Source of the DNA: Bacteroidota bacterium
GTDB taxonomy: Bacteria; Bacteroidota; Bacteroidia; Bacteroidales; UBA12481
Length of the DNA: 64,000 nt
Assembly: GCA_018669475.1 (NCBI GenBank)
Contig: JABHCC010000100.1
Span: 1 to 64,000 of the forward strand
Direction of reading: 5' to 3'
The notes beneath the pieces are model-generated. The model had not been told where the DNA came from. It ran no database searches and saw only the letters and a list, made by a program, of their open reading frames with translations. Shown here one piece after another: positions 49,423-58,467 of the stretch (the first letter of the stretch is position 1; every line of letters starts with the position of its first letter). The position numbers and the translations under genes are program-made.

Positions 49423-50408
49423 TGGATATTCAGATTTACAACTATTTCCTTTAGCCTCCTGATATTCTCTGTCATACGAGATTCACATACATCACGCCAT
49501 AAATTACGATCCATAAAATTACGCTCAATGACCGATCTTTCTGATTCTGCTTCCTGAGCAAGTGTAAATAGTTTACTTAATTCCCTATCATTCAAATTCG
49601 GAAATTTATTCCTGAAAACCTGATCATTAATTGGCAAATCGAATGAACCGTTGTGATCTTCAATACTAAGATTAAGCTCAGGAAATGTATGGTAAAGTTC
49701 TTTGATAATATCCGGCAGGTGAATATAGCCCTGATCAATAGCTGCCGGAAAACTTATAAGGCCATTAGAAGAGGACAGGAGTCCACCATCTTTAATGTGA
49801 GTGCTTACGATCCAGGGTAATAAGCGTTTAACTGCATCTACAGGATTTTCGAGCATTGTAAGCAGATTCATGGTATCAAGACATATACCAATTCCTTCAC
49901 CAGGACCAATCCCCAGCAATTCGAAAACTTTCAGTAACTCGAAACTTGTAAGCTCAAAATGTGTTTCGATGGCCCATATTACGCCAAGGTCTTTAATAAT
50001 GGGATGTAACTTTCTGAGTTCATCCGCCATTTGATTAATGAACAGACTGGTATCGGGACTATTATTTTGCCACCGCATTAGTCCACCACTGCAACTGCGA
50101 ACAATTTGCACCCTCAGGAAAGCAGCTTCTTCTGCCATTAACTGATTTTGGGATAGAATTTCTTTAGCCCCCCAATTCTGCATATCAAGTGGAAAATGCT
50201 GACCACCGCCCCACTCAAGATACATATCATTATCCTTAGCAAAGTCTTTGACATCCCTGAGCAAACCTTTGTCATAATGTCGGTTCGGTCTGCCTGGTAT
50301 ACCAGAGAATGCCACTCCGGCAGCTCCATTCTTCAAAGCCCATTCCATGGTTTCATGGGGGCTTAGTCCCAGAGGCAATAATCCGTAATTATCTATTCCA
50401 ACTTTCAC
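49419..50408 (-). CDS. Sugar isomerase/epimerase-type TIM barrel protein
   Basis: The 329-residue protein belongs to the AP endonuclease 2-like (xylose isomerase-like) barrels. Metal ligands are visible in IWAIETHFELTS, GICLDTMN, VSTHIKDG and LSIEDHNG. Family members isomerise or epimerise sugars, or eliminate/hydrate 3-keto-glycosides. No signal peptide. The start codon is GTG at 50408, directly after the repeat-like leader 50409-50501. First gene of the second, tightly overlapping half of the cluster. Confidence 0.85.
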   Translation of the reverse strand: MKVGIDNYGLLPLGLSPHETMEWALKNGAAGVAFSGIPGRPNRHYDKGLLRDVKDFAKDNDMYLEWGGGQHFPLDMQNWGAKEILSQNQLMAEEAAFLRVQIVRSCSGGLMRWQNNSPDTSLFINQMADELRKLHPIIKDLGVIWAIETHFELTSFELLKVFELLGIGPGEGIGICLDTMNLLTMLENPVDAVKRLLPWIVSTHIKDGGLLSSSNGLISFPAAIDQGYIHLPDIIKELYHTFPELNLSIEDHNGSFDLPINDQVFRNKFPNLNDRELSKLFTLAQEAESERSVIERNFMDRNLWRDVCESRMTENIRRLKEIVVNLNIQ

Positions 50409-50501
50409 CGTTAATATTTATTTCATTTACCGGATGTATCTCACTAACAAAAAATAATTATCGTCGTGTGTCAAAATGGTTTTTTTATCATGCTTGCTTC
50501 A
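50409..50501 (-). repeat. Leader-like dispersed repeat, copy B (before the isomerase gene)
   Basis: Fills the whole 93-base gap. Shares ordered blocks with 24069-24175 on the same strand: GATGAAGCAAGCAT-like start, ACACACG, TTTTTTGTT and TAAATATTAACGG ending at the start codon. It is the only real gap within an otherwise overlapping gene set, so it probably holds a promoter or leader for the downstream half. Confidence 0.5.
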
Positions 50502-52802
50502 TCAGATTTTCATTCCAGCCTTTTTTACCATATAATCCGGATCAATATAGGGATCCAGTTTCCCGTATTTCTTCATCAGTGCAATCTTCGTTCTTATCTG
50601 ATCTTGTATGTTCTCACCATACATTAGCGGGGATTCACCATTCTTCATCAAAGCAATGAAAGATATATCTGAGTCAAATAAGAGAAGCAATTCTTCCATA
50701 TTACTTATCTCCGATGCTATCATCTCATCCAATAAAGCTCTGTACTTTTTTCTATCTGAATCCTCTGTTGAGCGAATATAGCCGTGCACTCCTGTTATCC
50801 ATGCAGCAATATTACGGTGAGTCATGATCCAATTTTTCAATGCCTTAATTCTAATTAGCTGGTCGTATAATATACCACCCTTACCACTCTTATCACTTTT
50901 GCGCTCAACGGCCTCAGTCAGAATAAGAATGGCTTTATCAAGATGTTTCCAAACCTCTGCATCTATTCTTGGTAAAGCTTTCTCACAATGCTCAAATGAT
51001 GAAATATCGAATAGAACATCACGGGCAAGATCAACATTATTAGGATTATGAGGTGTCGTACACATCATATCCTCGTAATAATCTTTCTCATTCTGAGGAA
51101 TGGCCTCAATATTCGGAACCAGCGGACGTGTCCATAGCCTATACCATGCGAAGCCAATGGTATTATACAGGCCTGATACATTAGGGAAATTCAGAATCCC
51201 CTGCTCAACTTCATCCCATGCCTGAAGTAATTCGTCAGGACTATCTCCCTTTGTCCATTTTCTGGCAATAGAATATAAAACTGAATTAATATCCTGGTCA
51301 TGACCATATTGAAATCTTCGTAATATCTCGTAATTTACAAAATAGGGCACCTGTTCAGGGGGAAATGTTCCTCCATACACAACCAGATCCCTGACCTGTC
51401 CTTCCTTTAATGTTTGCAGTCTCTTCCACACTAGTTTTGGATATGGAATCCCCATTAAAGGGGCAAAGAGGACCTCAGGGCCCATACCAAAATAGAAAGC
51501 AGATTTCACACCTCTTTCTCTGCTTTCCAGTATTTTATCAGTTTCAATCTTATCAAAACCCTGATGATGAGCTGATCCGCCATTAAGCATATGTGAATCT
51601 TCATAAACCGGATGGCTATATGGCATATCCCAGCCTTTAGCAGCCAGTGATGCAGTTTCAACATCCAGTCCATCACCCAGGCCATTCCAAATAATGTCAT
51701 GTTCTCCATAGAAAGATTCCAGTCGTGTAACAACTCTGAATTCAGGATTTATCTCACGTCCTGCTTCAAGAAGAGACTGCAAAAAATTCAAAGCATTATT
51801 TCCAGCCAGGCGGGCAATTTCAGCATCATCTTTCCATTCTCTAACAAGGTATGCTCCACCATTTCTACCCACGTACAATGATTTTGTATGTTCAAATCCA
51901 GCACCACTATCATTGGTCCATATGGTGAGAAAACCTAATTCAGGCACTTCAGTCAGCAGTTTCCTTACCATTTCTTTATAATGATTAATAACTGCCGGAT
52001 GAGTGATGGTCATGTTATACCGCGGTTTAAAACTTCTGAACGGATGATCAACCCTAGCTCCCCTAAGCATTGGATATTGAGAGAAGAATTCCTCAGGAAC
52101 GGATCTGGGTTCAAAACACATCAAGCCTGGAACCAGACCCTTTTCAGTTACCCACTTAGCGTTTTGTTTCAGATAATTCAGATTTGCTGAGAGATAATAG
52201 TTTGGATACAGCCCTTTATTCAAAGAACTATAAACAAATTGGTCAAGGGCCGGACAATATGTATAAAACATAGGATATGTCTCTCCTTTTACTCCTGTCT
52301 CAAGCCCCATTGGGTATGCCAAACCATTTACCTCTACATGTGTTACAGCTTGTTTAGCCAGGTTGCGTATATAGCTTTCCCGATTTAAACCACTTGATAC
52401 TCGTCCTTCCTGGGTCAGGAAATAATCATAAGCTGTTCGCAACTGTTCGAATGCCAGGCTAAATATCTTTTTACAGCCATTGTCGTCAATAGTCTCTTCT
52501 CCACAATCGAGGAACAAGTGTGTGAGATATGAAAAAAGATATTTTTTATCCGGCAGGAGAATATGACCCCTTCCCTTAATACTAATTTCAAATCCAAATT
52601 TCTTTTTCCTGCCGGATAAGACAGGCTCATCTCGAGATCCACAAAGTTGAATCAGGCAAGCTTGATTTTCCAATTCATCATCCTTAAGCTCCAATTCCCA
52701 ACTCAGGTTCATTTCTGCAATGAACTCACAAACTAAACTTTTAAGTTCTTTAGAAAGCCGAACCTTTTTCACCGATGTGAGAGTCTGTTTAATATTAGTC
52801 AT
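50502..52802 (-). CDS. Putative glycoside hydrolase-like protein, family not recognised
   Basis: The 766-residue protein has no signal peptide. An N-terminal alpha/beta region (1-140, with RGHILLPDKKYLFSYLTHLF) resembles the domain that precedes the barrel in GH20, GH67 and related enzymes. The centre has barrel-like segments including VPGLMCFEPRSVPEEFF, ELGFLTIWTNDSGAGFEHTK and VVTRLESFYGEHDIIWNGLG, rich in acidic and aromatic residues near strand ends. The rest is helical. I infer an intracellular glycosidase, perhaps on a glucuronide; catalytic residues cannot be assigned. It overlaps the following gene in transcription order by none and the preceding by 4 bases. Confidence 0.5.
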   Translation of the reverse strand: MTNIKQTLTSVKKVRLSKELKSLVCEFIAEMNLSWELELKDDELENQACLIQLCGSRDEPVLSGRKKKFGFEISIKGRGHILLPDKKYLFSYLTHLFLDCGEETIDDNGCKKIFSLAFEQLRTAYDYFLTQEGRVSSGLNRESYIRNLAKQAVTHVEVNGLAYPMGLETGVKGETYPMFYTYCPALDQFVYSSLNKGLYPNYYLSANLNYLKQNAKWVTEKGLVPGLMCFEPRSVPEEFFSQYPMLRGARVDHPFRSFKPRYNMTITHPAVINHYKEMVRKLLTEVPELGFLTIWTNDSGAGFEHTKSLYVGRNGGAYLVREWKDDAEIARLAGNNALNFLQSLLEAGREINPEFRVVTRLESFYGEHDIIWNGLGDGLDVETASLAAKGWDMPYSHPVYEDSHMLNGGSAHHQGFDKIETDKILESRERGVKSAFYFGMGPEVLFAPLMGIPYPKLVWKRLQTLKEGQVRDLVVYGGTFPPEQVPYFVNYEILRRFQYGHDQDINSVLYSIARKWTKGDSPDELLQAWDEVEQGILNFPNVSGLYNTIGFAWYRLWTRPLVPNIEAIPQNEKDYYEDMMCTTPHNPNNVDLARDVLFDISSFEHCEKALPRIDAEVWKHLDKAILILTEAVERKSDKSGKGGILYDQLIRIKALKNWIMTHRNIAAWITGVHGYIRSTEDSDRKKYRALLDEMIASEISNMEELLLLFDSDISFIALMKNGESPLMYGENIQDQIRTKIALMKKYGKLDPYIDPDYMVKKAGMKI

Positions 52803-54379
52803 GTTCCCGTATCCAATTCTATTTTTATAATGGGGTTTACTGTTTGAGACAGGTGAAAATCAATATAAGCGGAGTCATTCAGTTCGCATGACTCATAACT
52901 AACATCCTGCTTATCTACCTTCAAACCATTAACCCGGGCCTGATCTGGTATCAGAATGTGTGCAAATATATTTTCAAATTCACCCTTCAGGGCAAATAGC
53001 ATTTCATTATCGGTCAATTCATAGGTATAGCCAATACCTGCCTCAGTTGCACTATAGGATATCTCGAATTCAGCTTTCTTTGAGCCAAGAGCTGTCCATT
53101 TAGGACTGAAACTTAAGTTTCTAAAGGAATGACCTTCGTCTTTAATACCGCAAAGGCCTTGAATAAGAGCTATAAGCATCGCAGAAGAGCCCCAACCATC
53201 TGTAGGCGTAGCATCCGGACTAGTACTGGTTTCAATGCTTGAGGCCTTACCATCAGGAAAATACCACAAATAGCTTTCTCCATTTGAAGTAAGGTTTTCA
53301 TATTTAAATAATTGTTCGAGTCCGAACTTTTCAAATCCATTTTCTAGAGCGGCGAGAGCCAGTTCCCCTCCTGCAAGTGGAAATATGCCACCATTAATAT
53401 ATGCTCCTGCAATTAGTTTTTCATCTCCAAAAATCCCGTCAGGAAAAGGTGGCTCAATTGAGAACCATGGTGCAAAAACTCCAGTTTCATCAGCACGGTA
53501 TTGGTACTCACGAAACATTGCAGCTGCTTTTGCTGAATCAGTTATCCCTCTGTTAACCGCCATTGGATTAGACAAGCTTAGCTGAATATCTTCCTTGCAT
53601 TCAGGTATTTCCACATCAGAAAGTTTAATAAAATGCTGATAATATCTGCCATTCCAGCACAGCTTGTTGATCCGCTTCTTAATTTTCTCAGCTTGCTGCA
53701 GGTAATAGTTTTGCTTATCGGGTTTGTCAACTGTTTGACAAATTTTTGACAAACAGATAAGAGCTTCATACAGACCGGTATTATCGCCATGAAAGATACC
53801 CCAGAATGTATTCTTGTCGATCTGAAATTGCAGCCACTCATGCTTACCGGCACTATATGCAAAATCCCAGGTATCAATTGTATATGGCCTTTTCACTAAC
53901 TGGTAGTCTTGATCCCAGCGTTGATCATCAGTCATTAAATAGAAAAGTGCTCTTTCAAGATGAGGTAATAATTTCCTTATCCATGGAAAATCCCCTGTAG
54001 CCTGCCAGGCCAGCCATGCAGCTTTCACAAAACGATACTCAACATCCGCTTCAACTGGTACACGCACATATTTGGTCCAGTTTTCACGTTCGCATGGTTT
54101 TTTCTCAGGATAAGTTGTGAAATAATCAAAAATACGACCATTTAAGGCCTGTGTATCGGCGAAATGCTGTACTACAGACTTTACATCATTTTCAAAATAT
54201 CTCACTCCCCGAAGCATATCAGAATAATCTCTGATCCATATAGACTGAGCATCTGGTGAACGGTAGCCTCTTATATTCTTCCCATCAATCGAGACTTCCA
54301 GAATATCCTGTGAAAGGAAGTCCTTAATCCTCGGAGCGAGTCGATTTATCCAGGGAGTATCTGAATGAAGAAGAATCAT
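52799..54379 (-). CDS. Six-hairpin (alpha/alpha)6 glycosidase-like protein
   Basis: The 526-residue cytoplasmic protein has the helical toroid pattern of GH15/GH63/GH78-type enzymes: SIWIRDYSDMLRGVRYFE, EYRFVKAAWLAWQATGDF, IDTWDFAYSAGKHEW, GDNTGLYEALICLSK and a late SPDATPTDGWGSSAMLIALI, then a short beta domain. The WIRDYSD and TDGW acids are candidate catalytic residues. It probably hydrolyses a small imported glycoside. A 15-base-pair hairpin lies within it (53714-53761). It overlaps the next gene by 4 bases and follows the symporter by 6. Confidence 0.6.
   Translation of the reverse strand: MILLHSDTPWINRLAPRIKDFLSQDILEVSIDGKNIRGYRSPDAQSIWIRDYSDMLRGVRYFENDVKSVVQHFADTQALNGRIFDYFTTYPEKKPCERENWTKYVRVPVEADVEYRFVKAAWLAWQATGDFPWIRKLLPHLERALFYLMTDDQRWDQDYQLVKRPYTIDTWDFAYSAGKHEWLQFQIDKNTFWGIFHGDNTGLYEALICLSKICQTVDKPDKQNYYLQQAEKIKKRINKLCWNGRYYQHFIKLSDVEIPECKEDIQLSLSNPMAVNRGITDSAKAAAMFREYQYRADETGVFAPWFSIEPPFPDGIFGDEKLIAGAYINGGIFPLAGGELALAALENGFEKFGLEQLFKYENLTSNGESYLWYFPDGKASSIETSTSPDATPTDGWGSSAMLIALIQGLCGIKDEGHSFRNLSFSPKWTALGSKKAEFEISYSATEAGIGYTYELTDNEMLFALKGEFENIFAHILIPDQARVNGLKVDKQDVSYESCELNDSAYIDFHLSQTVNPIIKIELDTGT
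53714..53761. repeat. Long imperfect hairpin inside a coding region
   Basis: Arms 53714-53719 with 53756-53761 (6 pairs) and 53722-53730 with 53746-53754 (9 pairs), separated by a small internal bulge and a 15-base loop that contains a further TTTGACAAA copy. Structure is clear in DNA and in the minus-strand mRNA. Confidence 0.6.
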
Positions 54380-54385
54380 AATAGA

Positions 54386-56491
54386 TTATTTTATAGTCAC
54401 CACAATCCAAAGCAAGAGAATTATTATTCCTACCAAAACCCAGCTTCCGAAGAATCCCAGGTAATCTATTTTCTTAAGTTTCAACATTTCCCATTTTGTA
54501 TTGGGAAACATCTTGCGATGCTTGAAACGATCAGGATTATTATAAGAGATCTCCAGTTCTTCCTTTTCCATTTCATCGCTTGCTTGCACAGGTGTATGCA
54601 TCTTTGCAAAGAATGCATTGGTCACATTGCGCGGCACTTCTTTGGTAAAAGCTGAAATAAGAAATAGCAGGAGAAATGGAAAAAGAGCTGAGAAGAAAAA
54701 CCTGAGAGCCACTAACTGTGCTTTCGACCACCTACTGAAATCTATCCCCAACCAACTAACTACCCATATTTCTGCCTGAAAACGACCTTGTCCAATTTTT
54801 GGTGAATCAGAATCTTTAGGATTCTCACGTACTACTTGTTCAAAGAAAATTCCGACCGGCAATACAACATGTTCTTTTTTCATAGTCTCTCCAACAAAAG
54901 CAGCCTGTCCATTTTCGACATCAGCCTGAAGAGCTTTTGTTTCAATCATGACAGTTTTCCCAACAGTCTCAACAGTAAAAGCTTCTCTGGTAGTTATAGC
55001 CTCAATTGAAGGAAAGAGATTAGGTATAACTGCATAGATAAGCAGGCAAACAGAGGCTTGAATGATCACAGCTGTTTTAGTTAATCTGCGCCAGAGGAAT
55101 CCAAGCCAGATAGCTGCTCCAAAAACAGCAGGAACAGATATTATATACTTAAACAGTTCAAGCAAGTTATCCACATATAATGCAACTCCAATTCCACCCA
55201 GAAGGGTAACAGCAATCACAATACGGCCAATGAACAGGTAATGCTTTTCAGTTTTGTCTGGGTATAGCGGTTTATATATATTTCTGATGAACAAGGCAGA
55301 ATAAGAAACTGAACTGGCATCGAGAGTTGACATATTGGCCGCTAATATTCCTACAAGCATTAATCCTATTGCACCAGGAAAAAGCAAATCGTTAGTCATG
55401 TAGCCCCAAATCAGATCAGGATCATGAAGCTTTCCTGCATAAAGGCCAATTGCTATTAGTCCGGCCAAAGCCCACAAAATCATGATAAACCTTTTTGTAA
55501 ACATCCCTGCTATCATTCCAAATCGTGCTGTACTTTCATTTGTTGCAGAGCCAGCAGTCTGCATTCCGGAGGCTACTGCAATTATGGAAACCAGATTCGC
55601 CAGTACCATTGCCAGAATTGTATACCAGGCATATTCACTCATAGTTGCAGAGCCAAAGAGCTCAAACATATAATCCGGGACTGTTGCATGCAAACCGCTG
55701 AATCCTCCGATCTTTGACAATCCTACAGGAATCAGAATAGCGCTGAAAATAATTATCAACACACCTTGTATGGCGTCGGTTATTGCTGCGGCTCTGAATC
55801 CCCCCATCATAGTGTAGATTCCAACAATTAGTGCATAAATGAAGTAGAATAGTATCGGATTTGTATGGCTAACAAATGATTTCAATTCTCCTCTTTTTGA
55901 CTTCTCATGCAGATATTCATATCGAAGTATATCCTCTTCGGTATCGATAGTGTCAAGTTGTTTTCTTAATTCCTGATACTCCTTGAAATCAAATACAGCC
56001 TGCTTTTCAGTTGCTGAATACTCTTCAATTTGTTTAGGTGTCATTGCCATCATAGTTTTGGCAGCGACCATATATCCAACTCCACCTCCCAGTAATGACA
56101 GAAGCAAAATAAATACAGCATAAGCAGCACCTAACATCTTACTATTGAAGCGCTCAGTAAAGAAATCTCCAATCGTAGTCAGGCGTGATCTTCTGAAAAA
56201 TAAGGTAGAGAACCAATAAAATGGAGTAAGAAACAATACAAGGAATTGTATCCACATTCCACCAATACCCTGACGATAAATTTCACGCGAGGTAGCAACA
56301 GCCTGATCAGCATTTGTTGAACAACCAAAATTCAGAAAAAACTGGTAAAACTTGTTAAGTTTTCGTCCGGCAAGAAAAAAATCTTGTGTATCCTGATTTT
56401 TAGTAGCTGCTCGCTTTCCCAGCCAGAGTACAAGGCCAATAAAAAGTATTATGATTAGTAAATCGATGATGTGGATTCCCCAGACAGTCAT
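54386..56491 (-). CDS. Sodium:solute symporter (SSS family)
   Basis: The 701-residue membrane protein has the SSS core: IHIIDLLIIILFIGLVLWLG as first segment, CSTNADQAVATSREIYRQG, MGGFRAAAITDAIQGVLII and NMSTLDASSVSYSALFIRNI with the sodium-site Ser residues. It is longer than usual, with a soluble insertion near residues 150-210 and another near 500-590 before the last membrane segments. It imports a sugar, uronate or similar solute with Na+. First gene of the catabolic cluster, preceded by a candidate operator. Confidence 0.92.
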   Translation of the reverse strand: MTVWGIHIIDLLIIILFIGLVLWLGKRAATKNQDTQDFFLAGRKLNKFYQFFLNFGCSTNADQAVATSREIYRQGIGGMWIQFLVLFLTPFYWFSTLFFRRSRLTTIGDFFTERFNSKMLGAAYAVFILLLSLLGGGVGYMVAAKTMMAMTPKQIEEYSATEKQAVFDFKEYQELRKQLDTIDTEEDILRYEYLHEKSKRGELKSFVSHTNPILFYFIYALIVGIYTMMGGFRAAAITDAIQGVLIIIFSAILIPVGLSKIGGFSGLHATVPDYMFELFGSATMSEYAWYTILAMVLANLVSIIAVASGMQTAGSATNESTARFGMIAGMFTKRFIMILWALAGLIAIGLYAGKLHDPDLIWGYMTNDLLFPGAIGLMLVGILAANMSTLDASSVSYSALFIRNIYKPLYPDKTEKHYLFIGRIVIAVTLLGGIGVALYVDNLLELFKYIISVPAVFGAAIWLGFLWRRLTKTAVIIQASVCLLIYAVIPNLFPSIEAITTREAFTVETVGKTVMIETKALQADVENGQAAFVGETMKKEHVVLPVGIFFEQVVRENPKDSDSPKIGQGRFQAEIWVVSWLGIDFSRWSKAQLVALRFFFSALFPFLLLFLISAFTKEVPRNVTNAFFAKMHTPVQASDEMEKEELEISYNNPDRFKHRKMFPNTKWEMLKLKKIDYLGFFGSWVLVGIIILLLWIVVTIK

Positions 56492-56501
56492 ATTCAGATT
56501 T

Positions 56502-56523
56502 TCATGGTTTCAATGCCATGAAT
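56502..56523. promoter_or_regulatory. Candidate operator upstream of the symporter gene
   Basis: TTCATGG and CCATGAA form a perfect 7-base inverted repeat with an 8-base spacer, 10 bases before the symporter ATG. Just upstream on the minus strand is CATTTTTG (56536-56529), one base off a -7 box. This placement suits a repressor site, but no regulator gene is nearby. Confidence 0.4.
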
Positions 56524-56560
56524 TTAGCAAAAATGCAGGAGGAGCAATAGCTGAAAATCA

Positions 56561-57364
56561 CTAAAAAAACCAGGGTAAGGAAGATGTCTTACTAATTGCG
56601 TATAATTCAGCAGGATAATCTACTTCAGTTAAGAACAGACCTTGAGGAGGAGCTGACTGACCAGCTTTTGATCTGTCTTTAGCTTTAATAATATCTTCAA
56701 AATCTTGTATACCCAGTTTACTCTGTCCCACTTCCACTAATGTGCCTACTATTGCCCTGACCATATTACGTAAGAAACGATCTGCCTGAATTTTAAATAT
56801 AAATATCTTATCATGCTTTTGGCATTGAGCTAACATGATATTACAATCATTTGTCCGGGTATCAGCGTGCAAACGGGCAAAACTGGTAAAATCTTTGTAG
56901 TTCAGTAACTTTTCTGCTGCCTTATTCATTAAGTCAATCTCCAGCTCACCTTCAATCAGCCATGATAAACCATTGAGAAACGGTTGCTTCTCCCTACTGA
57001 TCATATAATGGTAAGTTCGTGATTTTGCAGAGAAGCGGGCATGGAAATCATCTGAAACATGCTCGATCCTGTCGATTCGTATTTCGTGTTTCAAAAAGCG
57101 ATTAAGTTTGTGTTGCAGCTGTCTGCAATCAATCAGATCACCTGCATAGTCAAAGTGGGCAACAAAATGAGATGCATGTACACCAGTATCGGTACGACCA
57201 GCGCCAACAATATTAATATTTTGTTTCAATAGTAAAACAAGAACGTTGTTCAGCTCTTCCTGTACTGTATGAGCATTAGGCTGCATCTGCCATCCATGAT
57301 AATTATGACCATTATAAGACAGCTCTAACAGGTATCTTTTATTCAAACTTAAATCACTTAACAT
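56561..57364 (-). CDS. truA: tRNA pseudouridine(38-40) synthase
   Basis: The 267-residue enzyme makes pseudouridine in the anticodon stem of tRNAs. It shows YLLELSYNGHNYHGWQMQP, GAGRTDTGVHA with the catalytic D59, FHARFSAKSRTYHYMI and FLRNMVRAIVGTLVEVG. Length is normal. Separate from the catabolic cluster by 69 bases and divergent from the Bat operon. Confidence 0.97.
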   Translation of the reverse strand: MLSDLSLNKRYLLELSYNGHNYHGWQMQPNAHTVQEELNNVLVLLLKQNINIVGAGRTDTGVHASHFVAHFDYAGDLIDCRQLQHKLNRFLKHEIRIDRIEHVSDDFHARFSAKSRTYHYMISREKQPFLNGLSWLIEGELEIDLMNKAAEKLLNYKDFTSFARLHADTRTNDCNIMLAQCQKHDKIFIFKIQADRFLRNMVRAIVGTLVEVGQSKLGIQDFEDIIKAKDRSKAGQSAPPQGLFLTEVDYPAELYAISKTSSLPWFF

Positions 57365-57371
57365 ACGTTAA

Positions 57372-57379
57372 CAAAAATA
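57372..57379 (-). promoter_or_regulatory. -7 box of truA
   Basis: Minus strand TATTTTTG fits TAnnTTTG and ends 7 bases before the ATG, so the leader would be very short. No -33 match. Confidence 0.45.
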
Positions 57380-57463
57380 TGAAATTATTAATATTGCATT
57401 GATGTAATTTCGAACTTTGAAAAAGATAAAATCGGGAATTATCCCAAAATAAAGAAAAATAGT

Positions 57464-58459
57464 ATGGAAACCACTGTAGATATCAGGGAGATCAATGAAA
57501 AGATACAACGTGAGAGTGGATTCGTTGAGATGATAGTTCAGGAAATGAACAAGGTAATTGTTGGCCAAAAACACCTGATTAATAGCTTATTAATTGGCTT
57601 ATTATCAAATGGACACATTTTACTGGAGGGAGTACCTGGCCTCGCTAAAACTTTAGCAATAAGCAATCTTGCAAACACAATAGAATCAGGCTTTAGTCGT
57701 ATTCAATTTACACCTGATCTGCTTCCGGCTGACTTGATCGGAACATTAATATACAGTCAGAAGAAAGAAGAATTCCAGGTAAAAAAGGGTCCTATATTTT
57801 CAAATTTCATTTTAGCGGATGAGATTAACAGGGCACCAGCAAAGGTTCAAAGTGCTCTGCTTGAATCAATGCAGGAACGACAGGTTACCATTGGTACAGA
57901 GAGTTTTCCTTTAACTGAGCCATTTCTGGTTTTAGCCACACAAAATCCTATTGAACAAGAAGGGACATACCCACTACCTGAAGCTCAGGTAGACCGTTTC
58001 ATGCTTAAGGTAGTTATTGATTATCCTTCGAAAGAAGATGAAAAACTGATTATTCGTCAGAATCTGGCAAAGGATTTCCCTGAAACTAAAACCGTTCTTG
58101 GTGCTGATGCCATTCTCCGTGCACGTGAGGTGGTTAAAGAAGTTTATCTCGACGAAAAAATAGAAAATTATATAATTGATATAGTTTTTGCAACACGATC
58201 ACCTAAGGAATATAAGCTGGATGATTATGCACGCTATATTAGTTTTGGCGGAAGTCCGAGAGCAAGTATTGCACTGGCCAAAGCAGCCAAAGCTTATGCT
58301 TTTATCCGTCGAAGGGGCTACGTAGTACCAGAAGATATCCGGGCAGTATGCTATGATGTGTTACGCCACCGTATTGGTTTGACCTATGAAGCAGAAGCTG
58401 AAAATGTAACTAGCGAAGATATTATCACTGGTATTCTGAATCAGGTTGAAGTACCTTAA
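57464..58459 (+). CDS. MoxR family AAA+ ATPase
   Basis: The 331-residue ATPase has Walker A LLEGVPGLAKTLA, Walker B FILADEINRAPAKVQSALLE, the sensor ATQNPIEQEGTYPLPEAQVD and a C-terminal lid. MoxR proteins act as chaperones for VWA-domain partners, and here it opens the Bat operon, whose products carry those domains. It is 8 bases from the DUF58 gene. Confidence 0.95.
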   Translation: METTVDIREINEKIQRESGFVEMIVQEMNKVIVGQKHLINSLLIGLLSNGHILLEGVPGLAKTLAISNLANTIESGFSRIQFTPDLLPADLIGTLIYSQKKEEFQVKKGPIFSNFILADEINRAPAKVQSALLESMQERQVTIGTESFPLTEPFLVLATQNPIEQEGTYPLPEAQVDRFMLKVVIDYPSKEDEKLIIRQNLAKDFPETKTVLGADAILRAREVVKEVYLDEKIENYIIDIVFATRSPKEYKLDDYARYISFGGSPRASIALAKAAKAYAFIRRRGYVVPEDIRAVCYDVLRHRIGLTYEAEAENVTSEDIITGILNQVEVP

Positions 58460-58467
58460 TTTTTATT

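Noticed and set aside
41849-56491. Classical Sus-type polysaccharide utilisation locus
   Set aside because: No SusC/SusD pair, ECF sigma/anti-sigma pair or hybrid two-component regulator is present.
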